Shown: positions 27,591 through 36,263 of the stretch, piece after piece
How the letters are laid out: the number at the start of each line of letters is the position of its first letter
Numbering within the stretch: the stretch's first letter is position 1
NCBI GenBank assembly: GCA_005792355.1
Contig: SXSC01000282.1
Location: 1-64,000 of the forward strand
DNA: 64,000 bases
Reading direction: 5' to 3'
Source of the DNA: Opitutaceae bacterium
GTDB lineage: Bacteria > Verrucomicrobiota > Verrucomicrobiia > Opitutales > Opitutaceae
The notes under the pieces: generated by a model
Told to the model about the DNA's origin: nothing
Seen by the model: only the letters and a program-made list of their open reading frames with translations
Database searches by the model: none
Made by a program: the position numbers and the translations under genes

Positions 27591-30125
27591 TTACAGACCC
27601 CACGACGCCTTGACGGCGGCGTATTGGACGGCGGTGATGTCGCTGAAGTCGACGCGGCGATACGACATCACCGTCGGGGTGAGCGGTGGGAAGCGGCCGG
27701 TGTTGAAGAACTCATGAAAGCCCCAGAGCCGGGTCGGCGCGCTGTAGTTGCGGATGCTCCAGGGTTCTCCGGCGATGCGGCTCTCGAACATGGCGACCAT
27801 CGACCCGCGGATGGCGAACGTCGCGCCCCAGTTTTCGAGCAAGCGTGGAAAGTTGTGCACGCCGCCGCCGCTCATCGTGGTGTTGTTCTTGTTGGACGGC
27901 ACCTGGCCGGTGAGCAGCGCCGCGGACATCTCGGTCGCGGCGCCGGCGAATTTTGTGTCGCGGGCGGCGCCCATCGTGCCGGAGGAACTGTCATAGGGAA
28001 TCTTATACGTCGACGTGCTGGCGGCGGTGCCGTCGGTCAGGTTGGTCGAGCTGGGATTGGTGGTCGCCCAGCCGGCAACCCAGCCGGTGTCGACCCGGAG
28101 CGGGCTGAGGGCATCGTTCCAGCCCGAAGATTGGATGTACGTGGTGCCACTGACGGCGTAGGTGGGGTGCGAGAGGATGGTAATCGCGTCCGCAGCGACA
28201 GCGGTGGGCACTTCCGAGGTGCTGGCGATGCCGCCATCGGGATAACGGGCGCTGAACGTCGTGCTGGTTGTGGAGGAATCGATGGTGCCGTCGGCATTGT
28301 AATGACCGAGAATGTAGAGGGCGTCGTTGGTGGTGACGCTCAGCCCTGAAGGGGAGGTGGCGGTGGCGACCCGGCCGCGGCCGTTGATCAGGCGCACCCC
28401 GGAATCCTTGCGGGTCTCGGCGTCGACGGAGTGGATGTAGATGCCGCCATTCCAAGCCGTGGACGAGAGGCCACCGATGGCGTTGATCCCGCTGACCGTG
28501 CTGAAGGCGCCGGCATTAGAGGGGGTGCCGGCCGGATTGTAGATTGAGTTGGTCCAGGTGGTCGCAGTGGGGAACGCCGTGTCATACACCGTGCTGGAGG
28601 TGGCGCCGTAAAAGGTCCGTTCAATCGCCATTTTGAGGCCGACCATATCGATGTCGATCAGCCGGACTGCCTTCGGCACATAGGCGTTGGTTGACGAACG
28701 TGAAGCGCCGAAGTTGAAGTTGGTCCGACGCATGTCGGTCACGGCGGTGGGATTCAACCGGACGATGGCGCGGCCGGTCTGATTGCCGGTGGTGTTGGCG
28801 GTGGTGTTGTTGGTCCCGTAGTCCGGCTGGCCGGGCAGAATCACCTCGGTGCCGGCGTTGGTGAAGGCGCGGAACTTGCCGGCCGGGAGGCTGACGCTGG
28901 TGCCGTTGGGCAGCCGACCGGTGCGGGTGGTGGTGCTGTTGTTCACCACGATGTACAGTCCGCAGCGGGTGGAGTATTTCTGCGCCTCGACATTAACGTT
29001 GTAGCCGGCATCGGCGGACGTCAGCGGCGCCTCGATCATTTTGCGCGCGTCGTTGACCGACTGGTCGACGCCGTCGGCCGGGGTGGTGTCCTCGACGTAG
29101 TCGCCGATCGCGACCGGATTGTAGACTTGGACGCCGTGGGCGCCGGTCATGAGGTTGCCGCCATACGTGGCGGTGGCCCAGAGCCGGAACGATTCACGGG
29201 TGGCGGCGGTTTCCGACGCCTGGTTCCACTTATAGTCGCGCCAGAAGCTGGGCGTCGTGGTGCCTGGGGCGGGCCCCCATGCCGAGACAAGTCCGCCGGC
29301 AGCGGTGAGGAAGCTGTGTTGGTCGGTATAGGCGGTGATGGTGTCGGTCGCGCCGCTGCGGAACTTGGCGTTGTACTTGACGTCGGTGGTGTAGAGACCT
29401 TTCGCCGTGGTGACCGGACCGACAAAATACAGGTATGATCCGGAACTGCCCCACTTGCGGACGAAGAGCCTGCCGTTGGTGTGGACACCGCCGGCGACGG
29501 TCATGTTGCCGCCCGGCCAAAACTCGAGGTCCATGTTGTAGAAGATCGCGTGCGAGAAGAGCGGGGATGCCCGGGCCGACAGGGTCTGGGTCATGCAGGC
29601 GGTGTGAGCGGCACCGGCGGCAGTGGTGGGTGGAACAACGGTGGCCTTGGAGATGACCTTGACGTCAAACCGGAACGCGTAGCGGCCCTTCAGCGGCTCG
29701 TTGGAGTTATTGGGGTCGTTGGGATCGAAGTAGTAGAGGGCGCTGGTCGTGCTGGTGGTGACCGCGGTGATGACGCCGATGATGAGTTCTGGCGCCGTGG
29801 TGCCGGTGGTTGCGATATTGCCGCCACCCCAAAACGTCGTGGTCGGAAGGGTGATGACACCGGAGTCGGTGCCGGTGGTGAACCGCGCGCTGGTGTAGTC
29901 GGACCGGCTGCTCATCAACTGGCGGACTTGGGAGAGACCGTATTCGGAGATGGCTTCCGCGGCGTTGCGGGCCTCGATGCGCATCGCCTCGCGGTAATTC
30001 AGCCGGCGTTCGGTCATCGAGTACGACATCATGCTGGCGACGACCAGGAGCACGCCGAGCGAGATCATCAGCACGGTGCCGAGCGCGCTGCCGCGCTGGG
30101 GATGGGCGGAAGTCTTGATTTTCAT
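27591..30125 (-). CDS. PilX-like pilus-associated protein, cassette 3
   Basis: An 844-residue protein, last gene of the third V-W-X cassette and the longest of the three X proteins. A short basic N-terminus is followed by one hydrophobic helix (about 12-36, ALGTVLMISLGVLLVVASMM) without a prepilin cleavage motif, and by RIEARNAAEAISEYGLSQVR, a pattern seen in PilX-type pilus assembly proteins. The rest is Thr/Ser/Gly-rich beta-type sequence, with a region around GGVHTNGRLFVRKWG resembling the display domains of the other X proteins. It starts three bases after the W gene stop, so translation is coupled. Likely a large pilus-tip or minor component; the family assignment is at architecture level only. 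Confidence 0.75.
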   Translation of the reverse strand: MKIKTSAHPQRGSALGTVLMISLGVLLVVASMMSYSMTERRLNYREAMRIEARNAAEAISEYGLSQVRQLMSSRSDYTSARFTTGTDSGVITLPTTTFWGGGNIATTGTTAPELIIGVITAVTTSTTSALYYFDPNDPNNSNEPLKGRYAFRFDVKVISKATVVPPTTAAGAAHTACMTQTLSARASPLFSHAIFYNMDLEFWPGGNMTVAGGVHTNGRLFVRKWGSSGSYLYFVGPVTTAKGLYTTDVKYNAKFRSGATDTITAYTDQHSFLTAAGGLVSAWGPAPGTTTPSFWRDYKWNQASETAATRESFRLWATATYGGNLMTGAHGVQVYNPVAIGDYVEDTTPADGVDQSVNDARKMIEAPLTSADAGYNVNVEAQKYSTRCGLYIVVNNSTTTRTGRLPNGTSVSLPAGKFRAFTNAGTEVILPGQPDYGTNNTTANTTGNQTGRAIVRLNPTAVTDMRRTNFNFGASRSSTNAYVPKAVRLIDIDMVGLKMAIERTFYGATSSTVYDTAFPTATTWTNSIYNPAGTPSNAGAFSTVSGINAIGGLSSTAWNGGIYIHSVDAETRKDSGVRLINGRGRVATATSPSGLSVTTNDALYILGHYNADGTIDSSTTSTTFSARYPDGGIASTSEVPTAVAADAITILSHPTYAVSGTTYIQSSGWNDALSPLRVDTGWVAGWATTNPSSTNLTDGTAASTSTYKIPYDSSSGTMGAARDTKFAGAATEMSAALLTGQVPSNKNNTTMSGGGVHNFPRLLENWGATFAIRGSMVAMFESRIAGEPWSIRNYSAPTRLWGFHEFFNTGRFPPLTPTVMSYRRVDFSDITAVQYAAVKASWGL

Positions 30126-30128
30126 GAT

Positions 30129-30902
30129 TTAGCCCCGGGGGGAGACGGTGAAGTTGTAGGTGTTGGTGGCCGTCGCGTTCTTCACGTTGATCTGGCTGCC
30201 CGTGTGAATAAGCTCACCCTTGAGGATGATGCTGCGATTGTAGAAATTGTAGAAAAGACCCCAGGACTGAAACACGGCCGGGTTGCTGGCCGGCACTTGC
30301 ACGAGCGTGGGAGAGAGCACGCCGACCGACTCCAGGACAATCGGGTAGGATGTCGGGTTGCCGATCTCGGGGATCAATCGAAACACCGGCAGGAGGGAAC
30401 TCGGCGTGATGGGCAGGTCGATCTTTCGCACGGCTCCGCGATTGAAGGACTTGCCGCCGGCCGCGGGTGTCGGGGTCGAGGTTCCAGGTACGCGGAAGTA
30501 AATTATCAGTCGCGAGATCTTCCGGTCGTCGGCCGGATCCTTGTAGACGAGCACCATGCAGTCTCCGGAGTACCCGTCGGTCAGCGACGTGTCGGTCATC
30601 GTGGTGGTGAAGCCTTGGTCCGGATCATTTGGGTCAACCAGGGTGTCGACGGACCGACTGAGGTTGGAATACGATGGGAAGATGCGAAAGTAGTTCGCAT
30701 ACGTCGCGTTTTCCGTCATCTCCCCCGTGAATTTTCTCAGATCCTTGTTCACGAGAAGTTTTCCGATGTCGTAGTGGTAGACGCTCAACACCTGAATAAA
30801 CACCCCGAGAATGCCGGCGGAAACCATGGCAAACATCGTGGTGGAAACGAGAATTTCAACGAGGGTGAAGGCTCGGCGGTGGGATCGGTTGGGAAATTTC
30901 AT
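30129..30902 (-). CDS. Prepilin-like minor pilin (PilW/GspJ-type), cassette 3
   Basis: A 257-residue type IV prepilin-like protein. The leader MKFPNRSHRRA ends at a prepilin peptidase site followed by FTLVEILVSTTMFAMVSAGI, with the glutamate at mature position 5 and the usual N-terminal helix for membrane anchoring and pilus assembly. The C-terminal part is a beta-rich head. It is the middle gene of the V-W-X cassette, 12 bases after V and three bases before X. Minor pilins of this class prime assembly or sit at the tip of type IV pili and type II secretion pseudopili. Confidence 0.85.
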   Translation of the reverse strand: MKFPNRSHRRAFTLVEILVSTTMFAMVSAGILGVFIQVLSVYHYDIGKLLVNKDLRKFTGEMTENATYANYFRIFPSYSNLSRSVDTLVDPNDPDQGFTTTMTDTSLTDGYSGDCMVLVYKDPADDRKISRLIIYFRVPGTSTPTPAAGGKSFNRGAVRKIDLPITPSSLLPVFRLIPEIGNPTSYPIVLESVGVLSPTLVQVPASNPAVFQSWGLFYNFYNRSIILKGELIHTGSQINVKNATATNTYNFTVSPRG

Positions 30903-30914
30903 GGCGGCAAGGAG

Positions 30915-31478
30915 TCAGAAGGAAGGCACGACACTACGAATGGTGCGGATCGAGCCGCGGGTCTGCCGCAGGCGGCCGCCGTCGCGGAAGGAGTAGGTGT
31001 AGATCATCGTGATGGACTTGGCGTTCGTGACGTTGGTCGCGGTGCCGGAAAGATCCTTGATCCAGATCCAGATGTTCAGCGTGAGCGTGTCCGAAGGGTT
31101 GACGGCGGGGTATTTGATCACGATCGACTTGTTGTTGTCGACGGCCCCGGTCGGAGTCGCGCCGAGGGCGGGCATGGTCGCGGGCGGACTGCCGTTGGAA
31201 AGCGTGAGCGGGTCGGTGGTGGCCTCGTCGAGCTGGGTGGCGACGGTCACGGTCCCGGAGGCCGGCGACACCGTGAGCGAGTCGTAGTCCATGCTCTTCA
31301 TCTGTTCCAGGTAACCTTGCACGATGTTGATCGCGGAATTCTGAAGGATGCTCCCCTCGGAAAGCCGGCGGGTCTGGATAATCATCGCGAGCAGGCCGCC
31401 CATGACGATGGCCATGACGGCCGAGGCCATCATGATTTCGACAAGTGTGAAGGCGTGGCGGCGGCGGTCGGCGGGCAT
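30915..31478 (-). CDS. Prepilin-like minor pilin (PilV/GspI-type), cassette 3
   Basis: A 187-residue prepilin-like protein. From the ATG at 31478 the leader is MPADRRRHA, cut before FTLVEIMMASAVMAIVMGGL with glutamate at mature position 5. A GTG at 31538 would give an unusually long 29-residue leader, so the ATG is preferred; GAGTGGG just upstream is a weak ribosome site. First gene of the third cassette. A palindrome ACCTAT-N4-ATAGGT lies 109 bases upstream. It is less similar to the V proteins of cassettes 1 and 2 than those are to each other. Confidence 0.85.
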   Translation of the reverse strand: MPADRRRHAFTLVEIMMASAVMAIVMGGLLAMIIQTRRLSEGSILQNSAINIVQGYLEQMKSMDYDSLTVSPASGTVTVATQLDEATTDPLTLSNGSPPATMPALGATPTGAVDNNKSIVIKYPAVNPSDTLTLNIWIWIKDLSGTATNVTNAKSITMIYTYSFRDGGRLRQTRGSIRTIRSVVPSF

Positions 31479-31586
31479 CCCACTCGAGCCGCAAGCGAAA
31501 CGGACGCAGGTTCTGACCAGAGGGCGGGATAAGTTCACGCCGTCAGTATACAGGAAGTTCGGGCATGATAGTAGAGGTCTTTAGCC

Positions 31587-31602
31587 ACCTATAAAAATAG
31601 GT
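31587..31602. promoter_or_regulatory. Palindromic operator candidate ACCTAT-N4-ATAGGT
   Basis: A perfect 6-4-6 inverted repeat in the divergent gap between pilin cassette 3 and the TMTC-like gene. The core CCTAT-N4-ATAGG is also found upstream of the response regulator (39911-39928). The 6-4-6 layout is that of known LuxR-family sites such as the ComA box. Binding by the regulator encoded at 39065 is inference. Confidence 0.5.
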
Positions 31603-31679
31603 CCAAATGGCCCTAATTTCACCGGGTCGACTCCGACGCTGGCATTGCCCGGCGGAGAAAAATCTGCTGATTCGGCGGC

Positions 31680-33491
31680 GTGGCCGAACCTACCGACCCG
31701 TCAACAACGCTGCTTGCCCGGCCCGCGGTGGCGGCGGTGATCGTTGTGGTGGCGGCGCTGCTGGCCTATCAAAATAGTTTCTCGGGTGCGTTCACCCTCG
31801 ATGACTTCGATGCGATCAAGGAAAACGCCTCGATCCGGCAACTGTGGCCGCTGTGGCCGGCGCTGTCGCCGCCGTCCGAGGCCGGCGTGGGCGGGCGACC
31901 CTTCGCGAATCTGACCTTCGCGCTCAACTACGCGATGAGCGGCACCGAGGTGTGGAGTTACCACGCGGTGAACCTGCTGATCCACGCGTCCGCGGCGCTG
32001 GCGCTGCTGGGCGTGGTCCGGCGGACCCTGCTGCTTCCCCGCCTGCGGGAACAGGTCGGCGCCGGGGCGGCTCCGCTGGCGCTGGCGAGCGCCGTCCTGT
32101 GGGTGGTGCATCCGTTGCAGACCGCCGCCGTCGATTATCTTTCTCAGCGCACGGAAGTGCTGATGAGCCTCTGCTACCTGCTCACGCTTTACGGATTCAT
32201 CCGCGGGGTGGAGGGCGGGGCGAAGGGTTGGGGGGTGTTCGCGGTCGTCGCGTGCACGCTTGGCATGGCCAGCAAGGAGGTGATGGTGACGGCGCCGCTG
32301 ATGGTTTTCATCTACGATCGCGCGTTTGTTGCCGGATCCTGGCGCGAGGCGTGGCGGGCGAGGCACGGGGTGCATCTCGCGCTGGCGGCCACGTGGCTGG
32401 TGCTGGCGTACCTGATGATCTCCTCGCCTTTGACGGAGCGCGGGGTCGGGTTTGGCCGGGGAGTCACCACGCTGGAATATGCGTTCACGGAGTCCCGCGC
32501 GGTGTTGGTTTACCTGGGACTGGCGGTCTGGCCGGGTTCGTTGGTGTTCGATCACGGCTGGCCCTTCCTGACGGCCCGGGAGGCGTGGCCGTATGCGATC
32601 GGGCTGGGTGGCGTGCTCACCGTGGTGGCGTACGCGTGGTGGCGCTGGCCGCGGGCGGGTTTCTGCGCCGCGTGGTTCTTGGTGCTGCTCGCGCCGTCAT
32701 CGAGTGTGGTGCCGATCATTCAGCAACCGGTCGCGGAAAGCCGGCCCTATCTGGCGCTGGCGGGGCTGGTCACGCTCGGGGTCTACGCGGCTTTCCGGGT
32801 GGTCGGACCGCGGATCTGGTTGTGGTGTGGCCTGCTTGCCGTGGCGGGCATCGGACTCACCGCGATGCGCAACCTCGACTACGTCGACGAAGTCACGCTT
32901 TGGACGGATACGATCGTGAAGCGGCCGAAAAACGCGCGCGCCCACTCCAACCTGGCCGCGGCCCTCGCGCGCCTGAAGCGGATCGATGAGGCGGCGGTGC
33001 ATGCGGGAGCGGCCGTGAAACTGCAGCCCCGATCGTATTTCGCGCGGACCAATCTGGGGGCGGCGCTGCTGCAAGGAGGATTGGTGCGGGAATCGATTCC
33101 GCACTTCGAGGCCGCCCTGCGGGCGCAGCCCCAGTCGTTGATCGCGCACCTGAATCTGGGCGACGCGCTCGTGCAACTGGGCAGGTTCCCGGAGGCGATG
33201 GCCCACTACGAGCAGGCACTCGCGATCAATCCGGAGCAGCCAAAAGTGCATCGCAACTACAGCGTCGCCCTGCGACTGGAAGATCGGATGGACGATGCGA
33301 TCGCACACGCCCGGTCGGCGGTGCGGTTCGACCCGGAGAATGCCGACGGGCACTACAATCTCGGCAGCATCCTGCTGCAGGCGAACCGCGTCGCCGAGGC
33401 GATGCCGTACCTGGAGAAAGCGCTGCGGTTGCGGCCGAATTTTCCCGACGCCATCCGCAATCTCGAGTATGCCCGGAAGATGCTCCGCTGA
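31680..33491 (+). CDS. TMTC-like membrane protein with C-terminal TPR repeats
   Basis: A 603-residue protein. About ten hydrophobic spans occupy residues 1-410, with the early loop TLDDFDAIKENASIRQLWPL and VVHPLQTAAVDYLSQRTEVL, both characteristic of TMTC/GT-C-like proteins whose acidic first loop is thought to serve catalysis. Residues about 419-603 are five or six TPR units (for example LIAHLNLGDALVQLGRFPEA). Eukaryotic TMTCs are O-mannosyltransferases; bacterial members are poorly studied. It is wedged between pilin cassettes and ends 12 bases from the convergent X2 gene, so a role in glycosylating pilins or the secreted giant is attractive but unproven. The GTG at 31680 is the only start close to the conserved N-terminus. 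Confidence 0.8.
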   Translation: MAEPTDPSTTLLARPAVAAVIVVVAALLAYQNSFSGAFTLDDFDAIKENASIRQLWPLWPALSPPSEAGVGGRPFANLTFALNYAMSGTEVWSYHAVNLLIHASAALALLGVVRRTLLLPRLREQVGAGAAPLALASAVLWVVHPLQTAAVDYLSQRTEVLMSLCYLLTLYGFIRGVEGGAKGWGVFAVVACTLGMASKEVMVTAPLMVFIYDRAFVAGSWREAWRARHGVHLALAATWLVLAYLMISSPLTERGVGFGRGVTTLEYAFTESRAVLVYLGLAVWPGSLVFDHGWPFLTAREAWPYAIGLGGVLTVVAYAWWRWPRAGFCAAWFLVLLAPSSSVVPIIQQPVAESRPYLALAGLVTLGVYAAFRVVGPRIWLWCGLLAVAGIGLTAMRNLDYVDEVTLWTDTIVKRPKNARAHSNLAAALARLKRIDEAAVHAGAAVKLQPRSYFARTNLGAALLQGGLVRESIPHFEAALRAQPQSLIAHLNLGDALVQLGRFPEAMAHYEQALAINPEQPKVHRNYSVALRLEDRMDDAIAHARSAVRFDPENADGHYNLGSILLQANRVAEAMPYLEKALRLRPNFPDAIRNLEYARKMLR

Positions 33492-33503
33492 ACCGGGCGC
33501 CGG

Positions 33504-35135
33504 TCAATAACCCAGCTGCGTCGCGTACCAGGCGCGTTCGGCGGCGGTCTGCAGTTCGCGCCACACGGTGAGAGACCAGGGTTTGGCGCTGGCGATGCGG
33601 GCGAGCGATTCGTCGTAGTGGAAATTCATGTGACCGTTGGAAGTGACGGTCTTCCCGACGAATGAACCGTGAAAGCCGCCAGCGGCGGCACTGCTGCCGC
33701 CGCCGTTGCCGGTGATTGCGGAGTTGGGTGCGAAGATGCAGGCTCGGATGTTTTCGTTGCCGTTGATCGTGGTGTCGGCCGTCGTGGTGGTGTAGAGCTG
33801 CAGCGCGCCCGCCCAGGCGTTGTTGACGTACTTGGTTTTGTTCGAGCCGGTGGTGACCATAATGGAGCCGTCCGTATAAACGAACAACGAGGCGGGGGTT
33901 GGAATGGGGACGGTGGGAGCGGGGATGGTGATCGTGCCGGCCACCGCTGAGTTTCCGCTGCCCACAATAGTCACTTTTTTCCCGGCTTCGACGGTAGTGG
34001 TTGAGCCGAATGAAGCAGCCACGACAAAATAGTAGTAGCGACCGTCAGCGGTGTTTGCGAGGTCTCCGATGCGCGGCAACGTGGCAGGCACCGCGCTGCC
34101 GATGTTGTAATATTTGTCGAGTGAAGCGGTGGTCGGATAGGCCGGCATCGAGAACTGGTAGCTGAAATTGTAGTTCTTGGTGCCGTTGACCGTGCCGGTG
34201 TTGCCGTAGGCGACTGCCGAGCCCAACGACAGGGTGCCATTCACCACGCCGTTGGCACCAAGGTCGACCGTCCCCGTGAGGTCGGCGACCGTGGTGTTGG
34301 CCCGCGCCCCCGCGACGGTATAAGCGGTCCACGGCCCTGTGAGACTGTTGCTGGGATTCGAATTCCAACTATCCGCCATGGGATTGCCGTTCCAATTGAT
34401 GCCGTTTTTCGCCACGACGCCGTTAACAAAGGGACCGTTAAACCGGAGCGTGACCTGGATGATCTTGATCACGGGGGTGCCACTGTCGTAGGGAGTGATC
34501 GTGGATTGGGCCACGATCAGGGGATTCCCGTCGTAGCCGTCGTAGCCGGCGACATAGACCTTGACGCTGCCGGTCGCGTTTTGGTCGAGCGGGAAGGTGG
34601 CGAGGGTGCGCCGGGCGGAACGGACGGTCGCGGACGCGGTTGCCCCGGCGCCGCCGCCGCCGGAGAGAGCCACGGTTGGGGGGGAGGTGTAAGCCGAACC
34701 ACCGTTGGTGACGGAGATCGCCGTGACCCGACCACCGGCGACCGTGACCGTGGCCGTGGCTCCGCTGCCGCCGCCGCCGCTGAGCGTCACGGTCGGCGCC
34801 GAAGTGTAACCCGTGCCGCCGCTGCGGACGATGACGGCCGCCAGCTTGGTGTGGTCGCGGGTCCAACCGGACCAGGCGGTGTCCACCGCCACGCCGGCGC
34901 CCATCTGATTGAAACTCCAGACCGCCTCCTCCAGCCCGGCCTCCACGAGATTGCTCGCGGTATTGGCAAACATAGTACGCTGGGCCAGTTTCAGTGAATT
35001 GGTGCACAGCTTGATGTAGCTGACGAGCGAAACACTGATGATGGCCGCGAGCATCAGCGCCACGATCAGCACGCTGGCGCGGCGGGGCCGGGCCCGGAGG
35101 CCGGAACGCGCGGGCGGTGCGTCGGTCGTGTTCAT
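33504..35135 (-). CDS. PilX-like pilus-associated protein, cassette 2
   Basis: A 543-residue protein with a basic N-terminus, one hydrophobic helix (about 20-40, ASVLIVALMLAAIISVSLVS) and then NLVEAGLEEAVWSFNQMGAG, closely paralleled in the X1 protein. Residues about 99-171 hold two copies of a Gly-rich module (TGYTSAPTVTLSGGGGSGAT), also found in the giant protein at 53835. The C-terminal third contains GNENIRACIFAPNSAITGNG and MNFHYDESLA, a DUF7305-like end shared with X1. It overlaps the W2 stop by four bases (ATGA), indicating coupled translation. Likely a pilus-associated display protein rather than a cleaved pilin, since no prepilin site is present. Confidence 0.78.
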   Translation of the reverse strand: MNTTDAPPARSGLRARPRRASVLIVALMLAAIISVSLVSYIKLCTNSLKLAQRTMFANTASNLVEAGLEEAVWSFNQMGAGVAVDTAWSGWTRDHTKLAAVIVRSGGTGYTSAPTVTLSGGGGSGATATVTVAGGRVTAISVTNGGSAYTSPPTVALSGGGGAGATASATVRSARRTLATFPLDQNATGSVKVYVAGYDGYDGNPLIVAQSTITPYDSGTPVIKIIQVTLRFNGPFVNGVVAKNGINWNGNPMADSWNSNPSNSLTGPWTAYTVAGARANTTVADLTGTVDLGANGVVNGTLSLGSAVAYGNTGTVNGTKNYNFSYQFSMPAYPTTASLDKYYNIGSAVPATLPRIGDLANTADGRYYYFVVAASFGSTTTVEAGKKVTIVGSGNSAVAGTITIPAPTVPIPTPASLFVYTDGSIMVTTGSNKTKYVNNAWAGALQLYTTTTADTTINGNENIRACIFAPNSAITGNGGGSSAAAGGFHGSFVGKTVTSNGHMNFHYDESLARIASAKPWSLTVWRELQTAAERAWYATQLGY

Positions 35136-35806
35136 AGGGAGATGTTCCGCATGGTGAAGGAGGCCGAAACCACGTTTTCATTGGCCGCGACCGTGCCCGA
35201 GGCCGCGCCCCGGACATTGATGGAGACCTGAATGTGCTTGGTCGTGCTGTCGCTGACAGTGGTGGCGGGGATGAGGGCGCCGACTTGGTCATGCCGGGAA
35301 AAGGTCAGGCTGGTGACCTTGAGGTTGAGCGCGGCGTTGCCGGTCCGACCGACGAGCAACCGCTGCCCCGCTGGAGGGGTTCCGCTCCCGGGTGCGACAT
35401 AGACTTGGCCGGTGGTGGTGCCGTCACCCGGCAGGAGGTAGAACACCTGGTTGGTGCTGTCGTAACCGTACGTCACCTTGTTACTGGTGGTCGTGTAGTT
35501 GTGGGGCACCGTGAGCGTGACCGAGGTCCTGGTGGTGGACACGCCCACCGACCGGGTGGAGTCGGTTGAGGTCATCTCGCTCGCCATGCGCGCGTCGATC
35601 CCCAGTTGCTCGAACGCCTGGCGCGTTTGCGATTCCATCTGCGCGTAATTTTGCGCCCGCACTCCGCTGCGCAGCAGCATCGTAAAAGTGCTGAGGACAC
35701 CGGCCAACACCATCGAGCCGAGCGTGCCTCCAATCAGCATCTCGACCAACGTAAAGCCCGTCGGCGGACGCGGGCGTGCCCGGCGGCTAGCTTGAAAAAT
35801 AGTCAT
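35132..35806 (-). CDS. Prepilin-like minor pilin (PilW-type), cassette 2
   Basis: A 224-residue prepilin-like protein. The leader MTIFQASRRARPRPPTG is cut before FTLVEMLIGGTLGSMVLAGV with glutamate at mature position 5. The ATG at 35806 overlaps the end of V2 by 20 bases; the same type of overlap exists between V1 and W1, which supports this start over a longer in-frame extension. The body resembles W1 closely (GVxSTFTMLLRSG versus GVLSAFVFLVRSG). It ends in a four-base overlap with X2. Confidence 0.87.
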   Translation of the reverse strand: MTIFQASRRARPRPPTGFTLVEMLIGGTLGSMVLAGVLSTFTMLLRSGVRAQNYAQMESQTRQAFEQLGIDARMASEMTSTDSTRSVGVSTTRTSVTLTVPHNYTTTSNKVTYGYDSTNQVFYLLPGDGTTTGQVYVAPGSGTPPAGQRLLVGRTGNAALNLKVTSLTFSRHDQVGALIPATTVSDSTTKHIQVSINVRGAASGTVAANENVVSASFTMRNISL

Positions 35807-36254
35807 ACAGCCCGTTTTGCCCATAATAAGTGACGTAGCTCCGCGACAGCGAGCGGCCGTCGTAGCTCCGCCACGTGACCGTGAGCGTGATCTTGACCAT
35901 GCCGGCATTCGTCCCGGTGTGCACCGCGGTGGCGGTGCGGGTCATGCCGGTGAAGCGGGCGCCGATATGCGTGCTCGTGAAGGTGCTGTCGATCGCGACC
36001 GCCGTCGCAGTGGCCGGGTAGTTGCCGACCGTGGTCCAGTTGAGCAACCGCATCTTCTCAAATTCGTTTTGCATGATCTGCGCGGCGTAGGTGATGTTGC
36101 GCGCGGTATCGAGCGCGAGAAACGCGCTCTGCATCACGGTGATCGAGGAGGTGAGCGCGAAGGCCATGACCGCGGCGGCGATCCCAACCTCAAAAATGGT
36201 AAACCCGCGCTGGCGGCGGCGGGACAACGGGCGGGAGGAGAGGTCGCGGGGCAT
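35787..36254 (-). CDS. Prepilin-like minor pilin (PilV-type), cassette 2
   Basis: A 155-residue prepilin-like protein. The leader MPRDLSSRPLSRRRQRG is cut before FTIFEVGIAAAVMAFALTSS with glutamate at mature position 5. The C-terminus TWRSYDGRSLSRSYVTYYGQ, then NGLYDYFSS, is almost the same as in V1, showing cassette duplication. It starts nine bases after the X1 stop, so cassettes 1 and 2 probably form one six-gene operon. Confidence 0.87.
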   Translation of the reverse strand: MPRDLSSRPLSRRRQRGFTIFEVGIAAAVMAFALTSSITVMQSAFLALDTARNITYAAQIMQNEFEKMRLLNWTTVGNYPATATAVAIDSTFTSTHIGARFTGMTRTATAVHTGTNAGMVKITLTVTWRSYDGRSLSRSYVTYYGQNGLYDYFSS

Positions 36255-36263
36255 AGACGGAAA

